In this document: in pieces, positions 1 to 5,276 of the stretch | Layout: every line of letters begins with the position of its first letter | Position numbering within the stretch: position 1 is the first letter of the stretch | Source of the DNA: an uncultured Lachnospiraceae bacterium | GTDB lineage: Bacteria > Bacillota > Clostridia > Lachnospirales > Lachnospiraceae | Assembly: GCA_937901625.1 (NCBI GenBank) | Contig: CALDIE010000133.1 | Span: 1 to 8,931 of the forward strand | DNA length: 8,931 nucleotides | Direction of reading: 5' to 3' | Notes under the pieces: generated by a model | Database searches by the model: none | What the model saw: only the letters and a program-made list of their open reading frames with translations | What the model was told of the DNA's origin: nothing | Program-made: the position numbers and the translations under genes

Positions 1-86
1 TCGGTAAATACCTCGCTCACCTGACAGATCTTATGAATCGCCACACTTGCCACGCCGCCGCAACCGATTACCAATACTCTGCTCAT
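1..86 (-). CDS. Saccharopine dehydrogenase-like protein, N-terminus only (probable carboxynorspermidine/carboxyspermidine synthase)
   Basis: Only the first 28 codons are in the window; the gene runs off the left edge. The start reads MSRVLVIGCGGVASVAIHK, a Rossmann-fold beta strand followed by the GxGGVA dinucleotide-binding loop typical of the saccharopine dehydrogenase family. The ATG overlaps the speE stop in an ATGA arrangement (83-86), so it is probably translated by coupling to speE. Family members placed next to polyamine genes usually reductively condense aspartate semialdehyde with a diamine (or agmatine) using NADPH, giving a carboxylated polyamine that a later nspC-type decarboxylase converts to spermidine or norspermidine. 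The family assignment rests on a short stretch plus the neighbours; a lysine-pathway dehydrogenase is less likely here. Confidence 0.72.
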   Translation of the reverse strand, partial: MSRVLVIGCGGVASVAIHKICQVSEVFT

Positions 87-946
87 GAATTGATCTCCTC
101 CTCTTCCTTTAACAGATTCTCTACATACTTGGGCAGCATAAATGCCCCTCTGTGTAAGTTGGTCGTGTAATACTCTGTCGGAATATTCCGCTCATTCCAT
201 TCCTCCTCCCTGAAATCACGCAGCGGATGGTAACACTTGGACGCAAAACCAAACAGCCAGTAACCGCTGGGGCAGGTCGGGATATGTGCCTGATATACCC
301 GGCTGATCGGGAAGGTGTGGAAGACCTTGCGATGCATATTCCTGCACGCCCCCTCATCCTCGTCATAGAAAGGACTTCCATGCTGGTAAACCAGTATGCC
401 GTCTTCACTGAGTACCTTGTAGCAGCTGCCGTAAAACTCTCTGGTAAAGAAGCCTTCCGAAGCTCCGAAAGGATCCGTGGCGTCATTGATGATCAGATCG
501 TATACACCCTTTTGGTTTCTCATAAAGCGCAGGGCATCCACGTTGAACATGTGGACTCTCGGATCATCGAGGCCTTTGGATGTCTCGGGGAAAAAATCCT
601 TGCAAACATCCACAAACATCTCATCAAGTTCCACCACATCTATATTTTCGATGCTGTCATAATGCAAAAGCTCTTTGGCTACGCCGCCGTCGCCACCACC
701 GATGATCAGAACGTTCTTTACGCTCGGGTGAACGGACATCGGCACATGAGCCACCATCTCATTGTAGATAAAGCAGTCCTGCTCGGAAAAAATAACGCTG
801 CCGTTCAAGGTCAGAAATTTACCGAACTCCGGTGACTCAAATACATCGATCCGCTGAAAATCACTCTGTGCGGAAAACAACTGCTTTTCCACACGGATCC
901 CAAATTTTACATGCGGAGAATGCAATTCCGAAAACCAATATTCCAT
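83..946 (-). CDS. speE: Polyamine aminopropyltransferase (spermidine synthase family)
   Basis: This 287-residue protein would transfer an aminopropyl group from decarboxylated S-adenosylmethionine to a polyamine acceptor in the cytoplasm, releasing methylthioadenosine. The family pattern is complete: an N-terminal beta domain (MEYWFSEL...), the nucleotide loop GGGDGG at residues 83-88, the ribose-binding acidic residue in VVELDE (about 104-109), the catalytic acidic motif NDATDP (Asp155 and Asp158), PTCPSGYW at about 224-231 and the C-terminal YYTTNLHRGAF block. I chose ATG 946 because AGGAGGAGAAAG lies just before it; the open frame extends further upstream but only into speA. The gene follows speA after 34 bases and overlaps the next gene by four. 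The acceptor cannot be read from sequence: putrescine, agmatine or a longer amine are all possible. No speD (the supplier of decarboxylated SAM) is in the window. Confidence 0.93.
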   Translation of the reverse strand: MEYWFSELHSPHVKFGIRVEKQLFSAQSDFQRIDVFESPEFGKFLTLNGSVIFSEQDCFIYNEMVAHVPMSVHPSVKNVLIIGGGDGGVAKELLHYDSIENIDVVELDEMFVDVCKDFFPETSKGLDDPRVHMFNVDALRFMRNQKGVYDLIINDATDPFGASEGFFTREFYGSCYKVLSEDGILVYQHGSPFYDEDEGACRNMHRKVFHTFPISRVYQAHIPTCPSGYWLFGFASKCYHPLRDFREEEWNERNIPTEYYTTNLHRGAFMLPKYVENLLKEEEEINS

Positions 947-980
947 GTCTTTCTCCTCCTTGTCTGTTGCGCCGGTGTTT

Positions 981-2438
981 TTATACTCCACGTAAAACCT
1001 TGAGTGTTTCAAGGCTTGCATCCTCCATTCCCTGCATGGAGCAGCCCTTTTCCATGGAATAAAGGATGTAATCAACGATATCTTCCGTGATCAGTTCTCC
1101 CGGTGCGAGAATGGGGATTCCCGGCGGGTAGGACATAACAAACTCTCCCGAAACCCTTCCGACACATTTTCTGATCGGAAGCTTTTCTTTTTCCGCATAG
1201 AAAGCAGCCTGCGGGGATTTGATCACATCCGGAAGAAGCATCTCCCGGTCAATCTCAAAGCGTTTTCCTTCTTTTGCGTAGATGCGGCCGATCTCATCGA
1301 GCGCTCCCACCAGGCGTTCAATATCCTGTATGCGGTCCCCGATAGAGATATAGGCCATGATGTTTCCGATATCGCCAAACTCGATCTGGATATCAAATTC
1401 ATCCCGAAGGATATCGTATACTTCAATCCCGTCAAGGCCGATGTCTCTCGTGAATACACACAGTTTTGTAACATCATAGTCATATACGGAAGTGCCGTTT
1501 ACCAGTTCCCTTCCGTAGGCGTAATAACCGCCGATGGAATTGATCTCGCCGCGCGCGTATTCCGCCCATTCCGTCACTTTCCGAAACGACTGTCTGCCGC
1601 GAAGCGCCAGATTTCTCCTTGAGATATCAAGGCTCGTCATCAACAGATACGATGCCGATGTCGTCTGCGTCAGGTTGATGATAGTCTGCACATAGTCCGC
1701 GTTCATTCCGTTTCCGGTAAGAAGAACGGAACTTTGCGTCAAGGAGCCTCCTGACTTGTGCATGGAAATCGCTGCCATATCCACTCCGGCTTCCATGGCA
1801 TTTAATGGAAGGTCGTCACCGAAATAGAGATGTGTCCCGTGTGCCTCGTCCGCCAACACCTTAAGCCCGTGCTTATGTACCATCTCCGTAATCCCTTTGA
1901 TGTCGGAGCAGATTCCGTAATAGGTGGGATTGTTGATCAAAACCGCCACCGCCTTCGGATGCGCAAGGATGGCACTTTCCACCTGCTCCACTGTCATACC
2001 GAGCACGATTCCCAATCTTTCATCAATCTCCGTATTGACATATACAGGTGTTGCGCCGCAAAGGATCAATGCATTCAGAACACTCTTATGGACGTTTCTC
2101 GGAACAATAATCTCATCCCCGTGCTTACATACCGAAAGAACCATATCCTGCACAGCCTGCGTCGTCCCGCCGACAATAAAAAAGGCATGTTCCGCTCCGA
2201 ATGCGTCCGCAGTCAACTCCTCCGCCTCTTTAATCACAGAGATCGGATGACTCAGGTTGTCCAATGATTTCATGGAATTAACATCGATCCCGACGCATCT
2301 CTCTCCCAAAAAATCGATCAATTCCGGATTTCCTCTTCCTCGCTTATGTCCCGGGACATCAAAAGGAACGATCCTCTTTTTTCTGAATATTTCAATCGCC
2401 TCATATAAGGGCGCGGAAGCCTGTCTGGTAAGATTCAT
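981..2438 (-). CDS. speA: PLP-dependent arginine/lysine/ornithine decarboxylase (SpeA/YaaO type)
   Basis: This 485-residue fold-type I PLP enzyme decarboxylates a basic amino acid and provides the amine for the downstream polyamine genes. Visible hallmarks are VPGHKRG at residues 28-34, the phosphate-binding GGTTQA at 90-95, DEAHG at 197-201 (the Asp pairs with the PLP ring nitrogen) and the Schiff-base lysine Lys228 in SMHKSGGSLTQ. The length fits the short Firmicutes group (about 480-490 residues) that lacks the N-terminal wing domain of the E. coli enzymes. The frame is open 25 codons further upstream, but ATG 2438 is preferred: AGAGAGG lies 12 bases before it, the protein then begins MNLTRQASAPLYEAI as in relatives, and the promoter falls inside the longer version. 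Arginine is the likeliest substrate from family and context, but lysine or ornithine cannot be excluded. Confidence 0.9.
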   Translation of the reverse strand: MNLTRQASAPLYEAIEIFRKKRIVPFDVPGHKRGRGNPELIDFLGERCVGIDVNSMKSLDNLSHPISVIKEAEELTADAFGAEHAFFIVGGTTQAVQDMVLSVCKHGDEIIVPRNVHKSVLNALILCGATPVYVNTEIDERLGIVLGMTVEQVESAILAHPKAVAVLINNPTYYGICSDIKGITEMVHKHGLKVLADEAHGTHLYFGDDLPLNAMEAGVDMAAISMHKSGGSLTQSSVLLTGNGMNADYVQTIINLTQTTSASYLLMTSLDISRRNLALRGRQSFRKVTEWAEYARGEINSIGGYYAYGRELVNGTSVYDYDVTKLCVFTRDIGLDGIEVYDILRDEFDIQIEFGDIGNIMAYISIGDRIQDIERLVGALDEIGRIYAKEGKRFEIDREMLLPDVIKSPQAAFYAEKEKLPIRKCVGRVSGEFVMSYPPGIPILAPGELITEDIVDYILYSMEKGCSMQGMEDASLETLKVLRGV

Positions 2439-2503
2439 AGTAGCACCCGACCTCTCTAAATGGGTAATAAACGACTCGTTTGCGAACTGATCGCACAATG
2501 TTA

Positions 2504-2512
2504 ATTCTACCA
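2504..2512 (-). promoter_or_regulatory. Extended -10 promoter of the speA operon
   Basis: On the minus strand TGG-TAGAAT reads as a TGn-extended -10 hexamer (2509-2504). A poor -35 match (CTGTTT) lies 18 bases further upstream, as is tolerated with an extended -10. Transcription would start near 2497, giving a leader of about 60 bases before ATG 2438. The promoter lies downstream of the tRNA-Gly terminator, so the operon is read independently. Confidence 0.6.
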
Positions 2513-2583
2513 CATATCACACAAGGAAAACAGTATATTAAAGTCGATTCCGTTATGGGAATCCTGCCCGGCAGTATGATAAC

Positions 2584-2616
2584 AAAAAAACCGTAACAGC
2601 ATTGTGTTACGGTTTT
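2584..2616 (-). terminator. Intrinsic terminator of tRNA-Gly
   Basis: On the minus strand a 12-bp perfect stem (AAAACCGTAACA / TGTTACGGTTTT, arms 2616-2605 and 2598-2587) encloses a six-base loop and runs into a T-tract (2590-2584). It begins seven bases after the tRNA 3' end and separates the tRNA from the speA operon. Confidence 0.92.
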
Positions 2617-2622
2617 CCAAAG

Positions 2623-2693
2623 AGCGGGTGATGGGAATCGAACCCACGTATTCAGCTTGGAAGGCTGACATTCTACCATTGAACTACACCCGC
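2623..2693 (-). tRNA. tRNA-Gly (anticodon UCC)
   Basis: The 71-base minus-strand gene folds into a full cloverleaf. The acceptor stem is GCGGGTG/CACCCGC, the anticodon stem TCAGC/GCTGA closes the loop CTTCCAA (anticodon TCC at 2661-2659), and the T stem GTGGG/CCCAT closes the loop TTCGATT. The discriminator is U and no CCA is encoded, so CCA must be added after transcription. It decodes GGA and GGG glycine codons. Confidence 0.97.
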
Positions 2694-2709
2694 ATATTCA
2701 GTTGTGGTC

Positions 2710-2725
2710 TTTGTTGCTCAACAAA
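2710..2725. repeat. Perfect 7-bp inverted repeat in the tRNA-Gly leader
   Basis: TTTGTTG and CAACAAA flank a two-base centre. The palindrome sits at the predicted transcription start of tRNA-Gly, between the -10 box and the mature 5' end. It could be a leader element near the processing site, an operator, or chance; nothing in the sequence decides this. Confidence 0.5.
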
Positions 2726-2729
2726 AGAT

Positions 2730-2759
2730 ACTATACTTTATTTTGCCATTCATTGTCAA
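2730..2759 (-). promoter_or_regulatory. Promoter of tRNA-Gly
   Basis: On the minus strand a perfect -35 TTGACA (2759-2754) is followed after 18 bases by TATAGT (2735-2730). The predicted start near 2723 gives a precursor leader of about 30 bases before the mature tRNA at 2693. Confidence 0.82.
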
Positions 2760-2835
2760 GCGTTATTTAATTATTTTTGTATTTGCTGGAAAATACTTGC
2801 CGTTTACAGCAGGTTTTTTTCCAATTTTACTGTCA

Positions 2836-2885
2836 AAGATGGGAGCTTGTTTTTACCACAAAAACCTTTAAAGAATCCCCATCTT
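2836..2885. repeat. Nested inverted repeat in the AT-rich gap
   Basis: AAGATGGG (2836-2843) and CCCATCTT (2878-2885) are perfect 8-bp arms. Between them lies a second stem, GTTTTT/AAAAAC (2849-2854 and 2860-2865). Together they could form a branched RNA or DNA structure upstream of the XRE promoter. The rest of 2760-2935 is AT-rich with no gene that I can support. Confidence 0.45.
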
Positions 2886-2939
2886 CAAAATGACATTGCC
2901 ACTATATTATGTGAATTTTCAATCCGTCAATTCCATATC

Positions 2940-2968
2940 TTGACATATTTCAAAATGTATCGTACAAT
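2940..2968 (+). promoter_or_regulatory. Promoter of the XRE regulator gene
   Basis: A perfect -35 TTGACA (2940-2945), a 17-base spacer and TACAAT (2963-2968) form a near-consensus vegetative promoter. Transcription would begin near 2975, about 23 bases before the ATG at 2998. Confidence 0.85.
2943..2958. promoter_or_regulatory. Candidate operator inside the XRE promoter
   Basis: The imperfect palindrome ACATATTTCAAAATGT (pattern ACATnTTnnAAnATGT) overlaps the -35 box and the spacer. This position and size are usual for autoregulation by a dimeric XRE-family repressor, and the gene just downstream encodes such a protein. Binding is an inference. Confidence 0.4.
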
Positions 2969-2997
2969 TATTTTGCACAAACAGAAGGAGGACGCAT

Positions 2998-3357
2998 ATG
3001 GGCAACCAATACTTTAGTACGAGGATTAAAGAATTGAGGGAGAAGGCGGATCTAAGCATGGATCAACTGGCCACTAAGCTCGGTGTCACCAAGAGCCGTG
3101 TAAACATGTGGGAAAACAACGGTACTGTTCCCCGCATGAATGTTTTGGTTGATTTGGCCAAATACTTTAATGTAACCACTGACTACTTGCTCGGTAATGA
3201 TGATACCGGCAATATCTCTCTTGAGAATTCAAAGCTTAGTTCTCTCCAGAGAAACCTCGGCAAACTTAATGAAGATGATCTCGAAAAGGCCGAAGGAATG
3301 CTGAAAGCTGTTTTTAAGGATATCTTTAACGATGAGGACGATGACGATGATATATGA
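2998..3357 (+). CDS. XRE-family helix-turn-helix transcriptional regulator with acidic C-terminal tail
   Basis: This is a 119-residue DNA-binding protein. Residues 7-64 form a complete Cro/C1-type helix-turn-helix: RIKELREKADLSMDQLATKLG, then the recognition region VTKSRVNMWENN, then PRMNVLVDLAKYFNVTTDYLLG. The remaining half is a short charged helix (about 75-110) ending in an extreme acidic tail, NDEDDDDDI. AGAAGGAGG lies six bases before the ATG and a near-consensus promoter lies upstream. It is probably a repressor of its own transcript, judging by the palindrome within that promoter. The next reading frame begins before this gene ends, but that gene is broken. No toxin, phage or conjugation gene is next to it, so its target is unknown. 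Confidence 0.92.
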   Translation: MGNQYFSTRIKELREKADLSMDQLATKLGVTKSRVNMWENNGTVPRMNVLVDLAKYFNVTTDYLLGNDDTGNISLENSKLSSLQRNLGKLNEDDLEKAEGMLKAVFKDIFNDEDDDDDI

Positions 3358-3608
3358 TCAGGAAGCATACAATTTGGGTATACGGATCCGCAAACGGCAC
3401 ATGCTTTGATACACCGAGAAAACGCGGCATCACTATCGTTTCCTACCAGAGTGGAACTGCAAGATTCTATGAAGGGAGGAATCGAAATCAGTAAAGGTTA
3501 TAGTGGATTATTTCACGGCACCCTCGGTACGACCGTCAAAAATGGTATATCGAGTCAATCATATTCGGATCGTGGAATAGCGATATGAAAGAGGTCTACA
3601 AAAAATAA
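3347..3608 (+). pseudogene. Degraded second XRE/HTH-like gene
   Basis: An ATG at 3347, preceded by GAGGACGATGACG, opens MIYDQEAYNLGIRIRKRHML, which looks like the first helix of an XRE domain (xLGxRIRKRR). It then meets TGA at 3407. Pieces that continue the fold appear in other frames: RENAAS in the next frame, and IVSYQSGTARFYEGR in the third, resembling the SxQxVxRxExG part of an HTH. The terminal part reads WYIESIIFGSWNSDMKEVYKK before TAA at 3606. This fits one substitution and several indels in a former gene translationally overlapped with the regulator upstream. A competing view is that the region is simply non-coding; a sequencing error is also possible. Confidence 0.45.
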
Positions 3609-3625
3609 TTCAAAGGTAAATAAAT

Positions 3626-3916
3626 ATGTTAAATAAAGATGAAGCAAAAGTCGACGCTTGGGGAGCAATCGCAGATTTATTCGGCATTGAATACTTCCGA
3701 TCACACTTTGAGAACGCTTGCCAGGCTTACCCTGATGACCAGTATGATGATGTCGAATATGAGTACTTTATGGGATTTGAAAGCAAAGACAAAGCTTGGA
3801 CTGTTTTTGCTAAGGTATCGGTAAAACGTGATACTATGGAAGTTACATTTCTAGATTACAAAACCCCTGATGGAAAACGCATGGAAAACCCGCCAAAACC
3901 AATTAGTTATACATGA
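3626..3916 (+). CDS. Hypothetical protein, 96 residues, acidic
   Basis: I do not recognise this family. The product has no signal peptide or membrane segment. An N-terminal helical part (about residues 4-35) is followed by an Asp/Glu/Tyr-rich segment (DDQYDDVEYEYF) and then an alternating pattern suggesting two or three beta strands (KAWTVFAKVSVKR, TMEVTFLDYK) and a proline-rich end. AAAGG lies about 10 bases before the ATG, a moderate ribosome binding site. It has no clear promoter of its own and may be read from the XRE promoter. The shorter reading frame on the same strand over 3639-3824 is a shadow. It is likely a real accessory protein of the island; function unknown. Confidence 0.65.
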   Translation: MLNKDEAKVDAWGAIADLFGIEYFRSHFENACQAYPDDQYDDVEYEYFMGFESKDKAWTVFAKVSVKRDTMEVTFLDYKTPDGKRMENPPKPISYT

Positions 3917-3939
3917 TTACTAAAAGGTATGTATAAACT

Positions 3940-4119
3940 ATGATCGACGGTAATGTAAAAGAATTCGTTGATAATCTCTACTACGACTCTGAAATGTATC
4001 TCATTTTCCATGGAAAAAAATTTCACAATTTTCGTCCGGTTCGGTCCCTTTGCCTCTTTACTATAGGCTGGCAATTTCAGCCTGTGCCCTTCAAATTTAA
4101 CTTAACATTATCCATATAG
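3940..4119 (+). pseudogene. Short, probably 3'-truncated small gene (59 codons)
   Basis: ATG 3940 follows AAAAGGT by 11 bases, the same style of ribosome binding site as the 96-residue gene 23 bases upstream. Residues 1-28 read MIDGNVKEFVDNLYYDSEMY LIFHGKKF in two blocks, which from memory resembles a small uncharacterised clostridial family (FxDxLYYGxExxFxYxGKxYFIxG). After about codon 29 the sequence becomes NFRPVRSLCLF and loses that pattern until a TAG at 4117, as if the gene joins unrelated DNA near 4025. A 6-bp hairpin (AGGCTG/CAGCCT, 4065-4083) follows but has no T-tract. It could instead be a short intact protein. Confidence 0.4.
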
Positions 4120-4252
4120 CATTATGATGCCAATAAAAGTTTTGTGTTCTCCGAGTTTTAATAATGTCAGGGTCAAAAATGTGAGTTTTTTCAGAAGGTT
4201 TTTTTCAGATTTTTTCGGACATCTCTTCGGTAAAGCCTCATGCACTAAAAAA

Positions 4253-4326
4253 TCGAGGTGACAGGATTCGAACCTGCGACTTCCTGGTCCCAAACCAGGC
4301 GCTCTACCAAACTGAGCCACACCTCG
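4253..4326 (-). tRNA. tRNA-Pro (anticodon UGG)
   Basis: The 74-base minus-strand gene forms a full cloverleaf: acceptor CGAGGTG/CACCTCG, anticodon stem CCTGG/CCAGG around the loop TTTGGGA (anticodon TGG), and the T loop TTCGAAT. The discriminator is A and CCA is not encoded; a T6 run follows at once. It lies 46 bases after the phosphodiesterase gene on the same strand, with no obvious promoter between, so it may be cut from that transcript. Confidence 0.97.
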
Positions 4327-4372
4327 ATAAAAACCTTGCGCATTGCAGCAATTTGCTTTTGCTCCCATGACA

Positions 4373-4867
4373 CTACGTCAGGTATTTAAGTTTTAATTCC
4401 GCAGCTCCATCCTCATCGATCAGAATCAGACCGTAACTCGGACGACGATCTGCCTGTCTCGGCTGTGAAAGACTTCCCGGATTCATGATACGCACACCGT
4501 ACTCTGATTCATAACTGTTATCGATCTCGGGAATATGCGTGTGTCCGAACAGCGCTATATCCGCATCTTCCGAGAGAGCCGCAGACGCAAGGACTTCCGT
4601 CCCCATCCTCACACCGTGTTCATGACCGTGCGCCACATAGATCGTATGCCCTGCCACCGGGATCACCTTTACTCTGGACTCTGCCGCAAACATGTCCATG
4701 TTTCCGGGCACCCAATAAAAGGGGCATTCCACAGCTCTTCGAAGCTCGTCCTGACTGCCAAGGATATCCCCGCAATGGATGACCATATCCGGATCTTTTT
4801 CAAGTTCCAACACGTCATAATAATGACGGTTATCTCCGTGTGTATCACTAACTACCAGAATCTTCAT
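4373..4867 (-). CDS. YfcE/MJ0936-family metallophosphodiesterase
   Basis: This 164-residue calcineurin-like enzyme would hydrolyse phosphodiester bonds with a two-metal (often Mn2+) centre in the cytoplasm; the natural substrate of the family is mostly unknown. All metal ligands of the family are visible: SDTHGD (Asp8, His10), HCGDILG (Asp34), PGNMD (Asn56), VAHGHEHG (His80), FGHTH (His109, His111) and NPGS at 129-132. The length is normal for the family. I chose ATG 4867 because AAGAGGG precedes it and the protein then starts MKILVVSDTHG as expected; an upstream in-frame ATG at 4930 would lie in the promoter. In related bacteria this gene often follows rdgB directly; here a repeat-filled gap separates the two. 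Confidence 0.9.
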   Translation of the reverse strand: MKILVVSDTHGDNRHYYDVLELEKDPDMVIHCGDILGSQDELRRAVECPFYWVPGNMDMFAAESRVKVIPVAGHTIYVAHGHEHGVRMGTEVLASAALSEDADIALFGHTHIPEIDNSYESEYGVRIMNPGSLSQPRQADRRPSYGLILIDEDGAAELKLKYLT

Positions 4868-4900
4868 CGGTACCCTCTTCCATCCTACACTGACCTTGAT

Positions 4901-4930
4901 ATCATAATTTAAACCGGCAATATTTGTCAA
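4901..4930 (-). promoter_or_regulatory. Promoter of the phosphodiesterase gene (and probably tRNA-Pro)
   Basis: On the minus strand TTGACA (4930-4925), an 18-base spacer and TATGAT (4906-4901) give a strong promoter. The start near 4894 leaves a leader of about 27 bases that carries the ribosome binding site. It lies just beyond the end of the first long repeat, so the repeats do not disrupt it. Confidence 0.82.
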
Positions 4931-4949
4931 TCCTCTCCCCGTGCGGAGT

Positions 4950-5033
4950 GAAGTTGTTTGCCTGCATCGTTGTTATGTAAATGCCACGTCAATGTCGTGA
5001 AAAAGCCGGCATTGGGTACATCCCGATGTCACA
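4950..5033. repeat. Long direct repeat, copy 1 (diverged)
   Basis: This 84-base unit begins GAAGTTGTTTGCCTGCATC and ends TGTCACA. It matches 5175-5257 over its whole length with a one-base indel and many substitutions; the first 19 bases are identical. Its end carries a degenerate palindromic core, CAT-t-GGG-tacat-CCC-g-ATG (5010-5028), at the place where the second copy has the GTGACA/TGTCAC palindrome. Confidence 0.75.
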
Positions 5034-5174
5034 GCGGCAGTGCAACAAGAGATGCAAGGGCAAACGATTACGAGCGCAGACGAGTTCGCAAGTCCATCGG
5101 CACGGCGGAGCGCGTAAACGCTTCTATCGCGCGCGCAGCGTGTCCGAACAGGACGATGCGAACGAGAACGAAGC
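5034..5174. other. GC-rich spacer between the two long repeats, no supported gene
   Basis: This stretch of about 140 bases is richer in GC than the genes around it, with CG-heavy runs such as GCGCGCGCAGCG. Frames on both strands are open, but the translations are Arg/Ser/Ala-rich, match no family that I know and lack a ribosome binding site. With the flanking repeats it may form one composite repeat element. Confidence 0.5.
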
Positions 5175-5257
5175 GAAGTTGTTTGCCTGCATCCTTGTTG
5201 CGTGGGTGCCGCGTCCGCGTCGCGAAAACGTGACAGCAGGTACGTCCCCGTGTCACA
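5175..5257. repeat. Long direct repeat, copy 2, ending in a REP-like palindrome
   Basis: This 83-base unit repeats 4950-5033. Its final 27 bases (5230-5256) are a REP-like palindrome: GTGACA and TGTCAC arms around GCA-GG-TACGT-CC-CCG. The same 27 bases occur with one change at 5283-5309. Confidence 0.78.
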
Positions 5258-5276
5258 TCCGGCGTACCGGGAGGCG

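Noticed and set aside
227..835. 202-codon plus-strand reading frame opposite speE
   Set aside because: It is antisense to a complete, motif-perfect speE and shows no recognisable domain or ribosome binding site.
947..1075. N-terminal extension of speE
   Set aside because: It would overlap the speA coding region, and a strong AGGAGG lies directly before the internal ATG at 946, where the family's N-terminus begins.
2439..2500. T-box or other known riboswitch in the speA leader
   Set aside because: The leader is only about 60 bases, has no T-box core sequence or known aptamer pattern, and has no U-tailed hairpin before the start.
2439..2513. N-terminal extension of speA to 2513
   Set aside because: It would start at or upstream of the promoter -10 box, and the extra residues do not look like the family's N-terminus.
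2604..3017. 137-codon plus-strand reading frame over tRNA-Gly and the XRE promoter
   Set aside because: It reads through an antisense tRNA and terminator and ends inside the XRE gene; its first residues are just translated tRNA.
2998..3916. Toxin-antitoxin pair made of the XRE regulator and the 96-residue protein
   Set aside because: The genes are separated by about 270 bases of broken DNA, the 96-residue protein shows no toxin motif, and no known pair has this layout as far as I can tell.
4181..4252. Intrinsic terminator after tRNA-Pro
   Set aside because: A T6 run follows the tRNA directly, but I find no separate GC-rich hairpin with a T-tract in the next 70 bases, so I do not call one.
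4868..4930. N-terminal extension of the phosphodiesterase to 4930
   Set aside because: It would begin within the -35 box; MKILVVSDTHG at 4867 is the family start and has a good ribosome binding site.
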